Of a DNA stretch of 6,567 nucleotides, positions 1 through 5,022 are shown one piece after another. Origin of the DNA: Lachnospiraceae bacterium (lineage in GTDB: Bacteria; Bacillota_A; Clostridia; Lachnospirales; Lachnospiraceae); NCBI GenBank assembly GCA_017437705.1, contig JAFRYJ010000078.1, forward strand, positions 1 to 6,567, read 5' to 3'. The notes beneath the pieces are model-generated. The model was not told the DNA's origin and did not search any database. It was given only the letters and a program-made list of their open reading frames with translations. The translations under genes were made by a program, and so were the position numbers. Within the stretch, counting starts at the first letter, position 1. Every line of letters starts with the position of its first letter.

Positions 1-9
1 GGGAAATTG

Positions 10-33
10 AAGTCCGCTTGCGGACTTTGTTCT
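10..33 (+). terminator. Terminator-like hairpin at the left edge
   Basis: AAGTCCG (10-16) pairs perfectly with CGGACTT (21-27) across the loop CTTG. The stem is followed by a T-rich stretch, TTTGTTCT (26-33). This is the shape of a short rho-independent terminator, and it could end a gene lying just left of the window. The stem is only 7 bp and the T-run is broken by a G and a C, so termination may be weak. Alternatively it is the first element of the structured leader described next: its arm AAGTCC can also pair with GGACTT at 94-99. Confidence 0.45.
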
Positions 34-105
34 CGCACAGGAGATTCCTCCGGAATTCCCATGCGATAAAACCCTTAAGGACAGGTCCGTTTTGGACTTT
101 TATCG
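33..105 (+). promoter_or_regulatory. Structured 5' leader with two overlapping stem-loops
   Basis: Two further inverted repeats lie between the first hairpin and the first gene. TCGCA (33-37) pairs with TGCGA (62-66). Inside it, ATTCC (44-48) pairs with GGAAT (52-56) around the loop TCC, extended by GG (40-41) with CC (59-60). CGATAAAA (64-71) then pairs perfectly with TTTTATCG (98-105) and encloses a small hairpin, GTCC (85-88) with GGAC (94-97). The two structures compete for bases 64-66. The last arm ends directly before the Shine-Dalgarno at 106-113, so folding could affect access of ribosomes to the first gene. No T-box, S-box or other riboswitch core that I know is visible. It may be a cis-acting regulator or a dispersed palindromic repeat; the function is inference. 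Confidence 0.4.
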
Positions 106-113
106 AAAAGGAG
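106..113 (+). promoter_or_regulatory. Ribosome binding site that fixes the first start codon
   Basis: AAAAGGAG lies 5 bases before ATG at 119. It selects that ATG over the in-frame TTG at 92, which has no Shine-Dalgarno and would place nine extra residues inside the leader hairpins. Confidence 0.8.
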
Positions 114-118
114 TGCTT

Positions 119-367
119 ATGTCCAGGATAGTCGATTTCACTATGGAAAGAGAGGGGCTTGTAAAGCCCGGGGACGAAGTGTTTCTCGACGAATCTGTAC
201 TTAAGACTCTTTCCGGTAATCTTTATTATTACACTATAAAAGATGCCGTCGCCATGTCAGACGATCTTGAGACTCCGGTGGAACCGGCGGACGGCGAGCT
301 TAAGGGAAAAGTCATTTCCGTAACGGAGGACGAAGGCCTTTTTCTTGTAAAGGTGGACTGCGGGTGA
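119..367 (+). CDS. Small acidic hypothetical protein, 82 residues
   Basis: I do not recognise a family. The ATG at 119 has a well-placed AAAAGGAG, the frame stays open to TGA at 365-367, and the gene abuts ispF with a 4-base gap, so it is probably a real operon member. The protein is strongly acidic (about 18 Asp/Glu against 8 Lys/Arg). It has no signal peptide or membrane segment. Residues about 15-25 ([11 protein letters not shown]) and 65-82 ([20 protein letters not shown]) look like beta strands with turns, linked by a Tyr-containing segment (NLYYYTIKD, about 34-42) and an acidic stretch. That suggests a small beta-rich soluble fold, which is inference from composition only. Its position as first gene after the structured leader makes it the one most exposed to leader-based control. 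In Bacillus subtilis ispD, not a small gene, precedes ispF. Confidence 0.7.
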   Translation: MSRIVDFTMEREGLVKPGDEVFLDESVLKTLSGNLYYYTIKDAVAMSDDLETPVEPADGELKGKVISVTEDEGLFLVKVDCG

Positions 368-369
368 TC
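363..369 (+). promoter_or_regulatory. ispF ribosome binding site of the extended 3' type
   Basis: No GGAGG stands before ispF. Instead GGTGATC matches the 3' part of the full anti-Shine-Dalgarno complement (AGGAGGTGATC), 2 bases before ATG 372, which is the right register for that part. It contains the TGA stop of the preceding gene, which suggests translational coupling. Confidence 0.5.
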
Positions 370-371
370 AT

Positions 372-839
372 ATGCGTATAGGAACGGGATTCGATGCTCA
401 CAGATTAACTGAAGACAGGGACCTGGTGCTGGGCGGTGTCATCATCCCCTTTGAAAAGGGGCTTCTGGGGCATTCGGATGCAGACGTTCTTACCCATGCG
501 GTTATGGATGCGCTGCTGGGAGCCTGCGGGGCACCGGATATCGGTGTGCTCTTTCCGGATACAGATCCGAGCTTTAAGAACATCAGGAGCACAGAGCTGC
601 TTAAAAGGACCGGCGCGGAGGTAAGGGACAGAGGGTACGAGATAGAGAATATCGACTGCACCATTATCGCACAAAAACCGAAGCTCTCGCCTTATCTCAA
701 CGAGATGCGATGTTGCATCGCCGAGGCTCTTTTTATCGATGTTTCAAAAGTAAATATCAAGGCTACCACAACAGAGGGCATGGGCTTTGCCGGCACCGGC
801 GAGGGCATGGCTGCCCAGTGTGTGTGCCTGCTTAAATAA
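372..839 (+). CDS. ispF: 2-C-methyl-D-erythritol 2,4-cyclodiphosphate synthase
   Basis: IspF converts CDP-methylerythritol 2-phosphate to methylerythritol 2,4-cyclodiphosphate with release of CMP. This is a step of the MEP pathway that makes isoprenoid precursors in the cytoplasm. The 155-residue product has the usual full length. It starts with the family signature [12 protein letters not shown], giving the expected metal ligands Asp8, His10 and His42 (in [18 protein letters not shown]). It also has the [14 protein letters not shown] segment (about 57-70), TIIAQKPKL near the middle, and the C-terminal [19 protein letters not shown] that contributes to the nucleotide site. The gene begins 4 bases after the small upstream gene and ends 12 bases before cysE. 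In Bacillus, gltX sits between ispF and cysE; here it is absent. The ispD partner is not in the window and may lie to the left. Confidence 0.97.
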   Translation: MRIGTGFDAHRLTEDRDLVLGGVIIPFEKGLLGHSDADVLTHAVMDALLGACGAPDIGVLFPDTDPSFKNIRSTELLKRTGAEVRDRGYEIENIDCTIIAQKPKLSPYLNEMRCCIAEALFIDVSKVNIKATTTEGMGFAGTGEGMAAQCVCLLK

Positions 840-851
840 ACCGGAGGAAAT

Positions 852-1565
852 ATGCTGATCAGTAAGATTATCAATTATGTGAAAGACGAGACAAGGCTCA
901 TAAAGGAAAGGGATCCGGCCATCAAGACGAATGCGGAGGTATTTCTTTATTCGTCATTCTGGGCGGTACTGGCCTACAGGGTCGCTCATGTTTTCTATAA
1001 TAACAAGAATTATTTCATCGCCAGGCTCATCTCACAGGTGGCTGCCAGGAAGACCGGGATCGAGATCCATCCCGGCGCACAGATCGGAAAGGGATTCTTC
1101 ATCGATCACGGCCACGGAGTAGTCATCGGCGAGACGACGATCATCGGCGACAATGTCACCCTGTACCAGGGCGTTACCCTGGGCGGTACCGGCAAGGAGC
1201 ACGGCAAGAGACATCCCACCATCGGCAACAACGTTATGATCTCGGTGGGTGCCAAGGTGCTGGGTTCCTTCAAGATCGGGGATAATTCAAAGATAGGCGC
1301 CGGCAGCGTGGTACTTAAGGAGATACCGCCCAACTCGACGGTAGTCGGAGTGCCCGGCCGTGTTGTTAAGAGGAACGATGTAAGGGTGCCCCAGGAGGAT
1401 CTGGACCAGGTACATCTTCCCGATCCCATTTCAGATGATCTGAACAGGCTCACCATGGAAAACAGCATGCTGATGAAGCGCATGGAGGAGCTGGAGAACT
1501 TAGTAAGGGGAATAGAGGAAAAAGAAACAGAGACTGTTCAGGAGGAGAAAAATGAAGTTATATAA
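852..1565 (+). CDS. cysE: Serine O-acetyltransferase
   Basis: CysE transfers acetyl from acetyl-CoA to L-serine, making O-acetylserine, the carbon skeleton onto which sulfide is fixed to give cysteine. The 237-residue product opens with a helical N-terminal region (about 1-65). A left-handed beta-helix of hexapeptide repeats follows (about 68-165) with the diagnostic FIDHGHGVVIGE, QGVTLGGTG and IGAGSVVL segments. The expected catalytic histidine is His86 (in the DH pair) and a second active-site histidine is His121 (KRHPTIG). This short form lacks the long N-terminal helical domain of E. coli CysE. After the beta-helix, about 60 residues form a charged tail that looks coiled-coil-like (LNRLTMENSMLMKRMEELENLV). 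GGAGG at 843-847 precedes ATG by 4 bases. The 3' end overlaps cysS by 14 bases, and that overlap links cysteine synthesis to its charging. No cysteine T-box lies in the 12-base gap upstream, so any such control would have to act from the operon start. Confidence 0.95.
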   Translation: MLISKIINYVKDETRLIKERDPAIKTNAEVFLYSSFWAVLAYRVAHVFYNNKNYFIARLISQVAARKTGIEIHPGAQIGKGFFIDHGHGVVIGETTIIGDNVTLYQGVTLGGTGKEHGKRHPTIGNNVMISVGAKVLGSFKIGDNSKIGAGSVVLKEIPPNSTVVGVPGRVVKRNDVRVPQEDLDQVHLPDPISDDLNRLTMENSMLMKRMEELENLVRGIEEKETETVQEEKNEVI

Positions 1566-2952
1566 TACGCTTTCAAGAAGAAAAGAAGAATTCGTGCCCG
1601 TTACTCCCGGAGAGGTAAAGATGTATGTGTGCGGGCCTACCGTATACAATCTTATCCATATCGGAAACGCCAGGCCCATGATCGTGTTCGATACCGTAAG
1701 AAGGTATTTCGAGTACAAGGGATACAAGGTTAATTACGTGTCCAACTTTACCGACGTGGACGACAAGATCATCAAAAAGGCCAATGAGGAGGGCGTAACA
1801 TCACAGGAGATCTCCGAGCGCTACATCATAGAGGCCAAAAAGGACATGGCGTCCATGAACGTTATGGAAGCCACCACTCATCCCAAGGCTACGGAGGAGA
1901 TCGACGGCATGATCGATATGATCGACACCCTTATCGACAAGGGCTACGCCTATGATGTGGACGGCACCGTCTATTTCGAGGCGGACAAGTTCAAGGATTA
2001 CGGCAAGCTTTCGGGCAAGAACATCGAAGACCTGGAGGCAGGCCACAGGGAGATCAAGGTAACGGGAGAAGAGGGCAAGAAGTCCTTCACCGACTTCGTG
2101 CTCTGGAAGCCCAAAAAAGAGGGAGAGCCCTCATGGCCTTCACCCTGGTCCGACGGCAGACCCGGCTGGCATATCGAGTGCTCCGTAATGTCGAAGAAGT
2201 ACCTGGGCGACGAGATCGATATCCACGCCGGCGGCGAGGATCTTATATTCCCTCATCACGAGAATGAGATCGCCCAGAGCGAGGCGGCCAACGGCAAGCA
2301 GTTCGCAAAATACTGGATGCACAACGCATTCCTCAACATCAACGGAGAGAAGATGGCAAAGTCTGCCGGCAACTTCTTTACGGTAAGAGAGATCCTCGAC
2401 AGGTACGACGGCCAGGTGCTCAGATTCTTCATGCTTTCCGCACATTACAGAAGCCCCCTCAATTTCTCCGAGGAGCTTATGGAAGCATCAAGGAGCGGCC
2501 TTGACAGGATCCTCACATCATACGAGAGGATCACCGGCCTTCAGTACGAGGGCAGGGATCTTAATGAAACCGAGCAGGAAACGGCGGATAAGATCGACGC
2601 CCTCAAGACGAAATTCGAGGATGCCATGGATGATGACTTCAACACCGCCGACGCTATAGCAGTCATCTTCGAGCTCGTAAAGCTTTACAACGTCAGCATC
2701 GTTGAGGGTGCATCGGACAAGTTGGGCGAAAAGGCCATCGAGACCATGGACAGCCTTCTGAACGTTCTCGGCATCAAGACGGAGCGCGAGAAGGAGATCC
2801 TGGACGAGGAGATCGAGAAGCTGATCATGGAGAGGCAGGAGGCAAGAAAGGCCAGGAACTTCGCCAGAGCAGACGAGATCCGCGACATGCTCACAGGCAT
2901 GGGCATACTCCTTGAGGATACAAGAGAAGGAGTAAAATGGAAGAGAGCATGA
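1552..2952 (+). CDS. cysS: Cysteinyl-tRNA synthetase
   Basis: CysS is a class I aminoacyl-tRNA synthetase that charges tRNA-Cys with cysteine using ATP. The 466 residues match the usual bacterial length. The Rossmann catalytic core carries the HIGH-type motif as HIGN (36-39) and the KMSKS loop as KMAKS (267-271), a variant that occurs in this family. The four predicted zinc ligands are all present: Cys27 (MYVCGPTVY), Cys210 (HIECS), His235 and Glu239 (FPHHENE). The C-terminal part (about 310-466) is the helical anticodon-binding DALR-type region, ending in the conserved QEARKARNFARADEIRDML segment. AGGAGGAG at 1540-1547 sits 4 bases before ATG, inside the end of cysE. The start overlaps cysE by 14 bases and the stop overlaps mrnC by 16, which suggests coupled translation. 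There is no sign of truncation or frameshift. Confidence 0.98.
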   Translation: MKLYNTLSRRKEEFVPVTPGEVKMYVCGPTVYNLIHIGNARPMIVFDTVRRYFEYKGYKVNYVSNFTDVDDKIIKKANEEGVTSQEISERYIIEAKKDMASMNVMEATTHPKATEEIDGMIDMIDTLIDKGYAYDVDGTVYFEADKFKDYGKLSGKNIEDLEAGHREIKVTGEEGKKSFTDFVLWKPKKEGEPSWPSPWSDGRPGWHIECSVMSKKYLGDEIDIHAGGEDLIFPHHENEIAQSEAANGKQFAKYWMHNAFLNINGEKMAKSAGNFFTVREILDRYDGQVLRFFMLSAHYRSPLNFSEELMEASRSGLDRILTSYERITGLQYEGRDLNETEQETADKIDALKTKFEDAMDDDFNTADAIAVIFELVKLYNVSIVEGASDKLGEKAIETMDSLLNVLGIKTEREKEILDEEIEKLIMERQEARKARNFARADEIRDMLTGMGILLEDTREGVKWKRA

Positions 2953-3392
2953 TGTCCGTATATCAGGACATAAAAAAGGACCTGGGACTTAAGGAAAGGG
3001 ACGCAAGGTCCTTTTCTCCTCTTACGCTGGCATATATAGGCGATGCGGTATACGAGCTTATAGTAAGGTCGTATCTCGTAAGCGAGCACGATATCTCGCC
3101 CCACGATTTCCAGGTGGAGTCGGCAAAGCTGGTGAATGCCGTAACACAGGCAGACATGGTAAAGAGCCTGATGCCTTATCTTACGGAGGAAGAGGAGCAG
3201 ATCCTCAGAAGGGGCAGGAACGCCAAGTCCAACAGTACGGCTAAGAACGCCCCGGTCATAGACTACAGATATGCCACCGGCTTTGAAGCCCTTATCGGAT
3301 ATCTTTATCTGACCGGAGAGGACGGCAGGATAAGGACCCTTGTGAAGAAGAGCATAGACCATTATTACGGGAGAAAGCCTGATGGGCAGTGA
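2937..3392 (+). CDS. mrnC: Mini-ribonuclease III (23S rRNA maturation)
   Basis: Mini-RNase III is an RNase III catalytic domain without the double-stranded RNA-binding domain. In Bacillus it trims the 5' and 3' ends of precursor 23S rRNA as a dimer. The 151-residue product shows the family core: LTLAYIGDAVYELIVR (about 30-45), where Asp36 corresponds to the catalytic acidic residue, then EEEQILRRGRNAKSNSTAKNA and YRYATGFEALIGYLYLTG, which holds the second acidic motif. Length and motif order agree with Bacillus MrnC (YazC), apart from a slightly longer N-terminus. AGAAGGAG at 2925-2932, 4 bases ahead, decides for ATG 2937. The in-frame ATGs at 2949 and 2952 are too far from it. The gene overlaps cysS by 16 bases and rlmB by 11, matching the conserved cysS-mrnC-rlmB order of Firmicutes and pairing rRNA processing with rRNA modification. 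Confidence 0.94.
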   Translation: MEESMMSVYQDIKKDLGLKERDARSFSPLTLAYIGDAVYELIVRSYLVSEHDISPHDFQVESAKLVNAVTQADMVKSLMPYLTEEEEQILRRGRNAKSNSTAKNAPVIDYRYATGFEALIGYLYLTGEDGRIRTLVKKSIDHYYGRKPDGQ

Positions 3393-4143
3393 TGACATCA
3401 TTTACGATGATACGAATATCGAAGGAAGGAATCCCGTGGCGGAGGCCTTTCGTTCAGGAAGGACCGTGGACAAGCTCTTCGTGCAGAAGGGGCTTACCGA
3501 CGGCCCGGTAAATACCATCATCCGTATGGCTAAGAAGGCGGATACGATCATAAAGTATGTGCCTAAGGAGCTCCTGGACAAAATGTCCGGTACCGGAAAG
3601 CATCAGGGAGTCATCGCCCAGTGCGCGGCCTACAGGTATTCGACCGTGGAGGAGATACTTGAAAATGCAGCGTCAAGGAACGAGGATCCTTTCGTGATAC
3701 TGCTTGACGGCATAGAGGATCCCCACAACCTGGGAGCGATCATCAGGACGGCCAATGTGTCCGGAGCCCACGGCGTTATAATCACGAAGAACAGGTCTGC
3801 CGGCATCACGCCGGTTGCTGCTAAGAGCTCTGCGGGAGCCGTGGCGTTCACGCCGGTGGCAAGGGTGACTAATCTTACGAATACCATAGAATACCTTAAG
3901 GAAAAGGGCCTGTGGATAGCCTGCGCCGATATGGACGGAACGTCTCTTTACGAAACGGATCTGAAGGGTCCCCTGGGACTGGTCATCGGATTCGAGGGAA
4001 AGGGCGTTTCAAGGCTTGTAAGGGAGCATTCGGATATGGTGGTATCGATACCCATGAAGGGGGATATCGATTCGCTTAACGCATCAGTGGCGGCAGGAGT
4101 CATATCATATGAAATATACAGACAGAGGTACGCAGGGAACTGA
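3382..4143 (+). CDS. rlmB: TrmH/SpoU-family RNA 2'-O-methyltransferase, RlmB-like
   Basis: This SPOUT enzyme uses S-adenosylmethionine to methylate a ribose 2'-OH. Its gene position matches Bacillus yacO/rlmB, whose E. coli relative modifies G2251 of 23S rRNA. The 253 residues contain an N-terminal substrate-binding domain (about 12-90, with GRNPVAEAF and KHQGVIAQ) and a C-terminal trefoil-knot domain. Motif 1 is DPHNLGAIIRTA (from Asp113), motif 2 is IGFEGKGVS (202-210) and motif 3 is SLNASVAAG (231-239). In motif 2 a phenylalanine (Phe204) stands where a small or polar residue such as Ser, Asn or Gly is more familiar to me. GGGAG at 3369-3373 lies 8 bases before the start. The gene overlaps mrnC by 11 bases and the sigma factor by 35. 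Family membership is secure; the exact target nucleotide is inferred from context and could differ. Confidence 0.87.
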   Translation: MGSDDIIYDDTNIEGRNPVAEAFRSGRTVDKLFVQKGLTDGPVNTIIRMAKKADTIIKYVPKELLDKMSGTGKHQGVIAQCAAYRYSTVEEILENAASRNEDPFVILLDGIEDPHNLGAIIRTANVSGAHGVIITKNRSAGITPVAAKSSAGAVAFTPVARVTNLTNTIEYLKEKGLWIACADMDGTSLYETDLKGPLGLVIGFEGKGVSRLVREHSDMVVSIPMKGDIDSLNASVAAGVISYEIYRQRYAGN

Positions 4144-4753
4144 CTGGAGCGGCCTTTCCGATGAAAAGATCGTCTGCCTTATGAGGGACGGCGATGATGA
4201 TGCTCTGGAATACCTGTTCAGGAAATACAGGAATCTGATAGAGAGCAGGGCGGACAGGTTTTTTCTTCCCGGCGGAGGAGACAGGCAGGACCTTATACAG
4301 GAGGGCATGATCGGCTTTTATAAAGCCGTGAGGAAATACGATCCCGAAAGCGGGTCGCCCTTTGCGGCATTTGCGGACCTGTGCGTAACGTCACAGATAA
4401 AGACGGCGGTAACGTCGTATAATTCGAAAAAGCACGAACCGCTGAATACCAGCGTGCTGCTGGAAGGCGGCATGGACGGCAGCGACGAAGACCGCGTGGA
4501 CCGGGGAACGGAGATAGCGGACGATACCCCGGGACCGGAGGAATACATAATTTTAAAAGAAACTCCTCTGGAATACATGAAAGAGGAGATACCCGGGCTC
4601 AGCAGCTACGAAAAAAGCGTGCTTGCGCTTTATCTGGAGGGTAAGAGCTGCAGGGAGATCGGCGAAGAGCTGAAAAGACCGGTAAAATCAGTGGACAACG
4701 CCATTCAGAGAATAAAGAAAAAGAGGAGGAGTCAGCAATGCAGAAGACAATAA
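4109..4753 (+). CDS. sigH: RNA polymerase sigma-70 factor, SigH (Spo0H) type
   Basis: This is an alternative sigma factor that would direct RNA polymerase to its own promoter set. In Bacillus, SigH drives entry into sporulation and competence. The 214 residues are close to the 218 of Bacillus SigH. Region 2 (about 30-105) includes EYLFRKYRNLIESRADRFF, then GDRQDLIQEGMIGFYKAVRKYD and FAAFADLCVTSQIKTAV, which resemble SigH segment by segment. An acidic, less conserved linker (about 115-160) follows, then region 4 (about 160-205) with the helix-turn-helix SYEKSVLALYLEGKSCREIGEEL and VKSVDNAIQRIKKK. The C-terminus, rich in Arg and Gln, is encoded partly by the Shine-Dalgarno of the next gene. AGGAG at 4095-4099 precedes ATG by 9 bases. 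The gene overlaps rlmB by 35 bases. In Bacillus, yacP lies between rlmB and sigH; here it is missing. Whether this organism sporulates cannot be seen from the window. Confidence 0.86.
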   Translation: MKYTDRGTQGTDWSGLSDEKIVCLMRDGDDDALEYLFRKYRNLIESRADRFFLPGGGDRQDLIQEGMIGFYKAVRKYDPESGSPFAAFADLCVTSQIKTAVTSYNSKKHEPLNTSVLLEGGMDGSDEDRVDRGTEIADDTPGPEEYIILKETPLEYMKEEIPGLSSYEKSVLALYLEGKSCREIGEELKRPVKSVDNAIQRIKKKRRSQQCRRQ

Positions 4754-5010
4754 TCTCGGTCGTAGGTATGGATATGGTCGGCATCATCGCCGCGGTATGC
4801 ACCTATCTTGCAGACAACGGGGTAAACATTCTGGACATTTCCCAGACGATCGTCGACGGCTATTTCAACATGATGATGGTAGTCGACACATCAGGCAGCG
4901 CCAAGAATATATCCGAGCTCCAGGAGGGCCTTAACCAGGTCGGAGCAAAGATGGGCGTTATGATACATGCACAGAGGGAAGAGATCTTCCAGCAAATGCA
5001 CAGGATCTGA
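4738..5010 (+). CDS. ACT-domain protein, UPF0237 type
   Basis: The 90-residue product is essentially a single ACT domain, a small alpha/beta fold that often binds amino acids or other small ligands and dimerises. The beta-strand and ligand-loop signature appears as TIISVVGMDMVGIIAAVCTYLADNGVNILDISQTIVDGYFNMMMVVD (about 4-50), and a second half runs from about 55 to 80. The length and the gene just downstream identify the UPF0237 family, which is typically encoded next to UPF0210. No catalytic domain is attached, so a sensory or partner role is inferred; the ligand is unknown. AGGAGGAG at 4724-4731 stands 6 bases before ATG. The start overlaps the end of the sigma factor gene by 16 bases, suggesting coupled translation. 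The UPF0210 gene starts 12 bases after the stop. Confidence 0.92.
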   Translation: MQKTIISVVGMDMVGIIAAVCTYLADNGVNILDISQTIVDGYFNMMMVVDTSGSAKNISELQEGLNQVGAKMGVMIHAQREEIFQQMHRI

Positions 5011-5022
5011 CAGGAGACGGCT

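Noticed and set aside
1..105. T-box or other known riboswitch in the leader
   Set aside because: No T-box sequence (AGGGTGGNACCGCG type), S-box or other familiar conserved core is visible, so only unnamed structure can be claimed.
92..118. TTG start at 92 extending the first protein by nine residues
   Set aside because: There is no Shine-Dalgarno before it and it lies inside the leader hairpins, while ATG 119 has AAAAGGAG at ideal spacing.
1..140. Open frames running in from the left edge (one ends with TAA at 67-69, another with TAG at 138-140) as the tail of an upstream gene
   Set aside because: Both frames are open over the same bases, which are occupied by inverted repeats, and neither translation looks like a known protein end. 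A short tail cannot be fully excluded.
2685..3401. Long minus-strand open frame of 238 codons across cysS and mrnC
   Set aside because: It is antisense to two clearly conserved proteins, has no recognisable product and follows from their codon usage.
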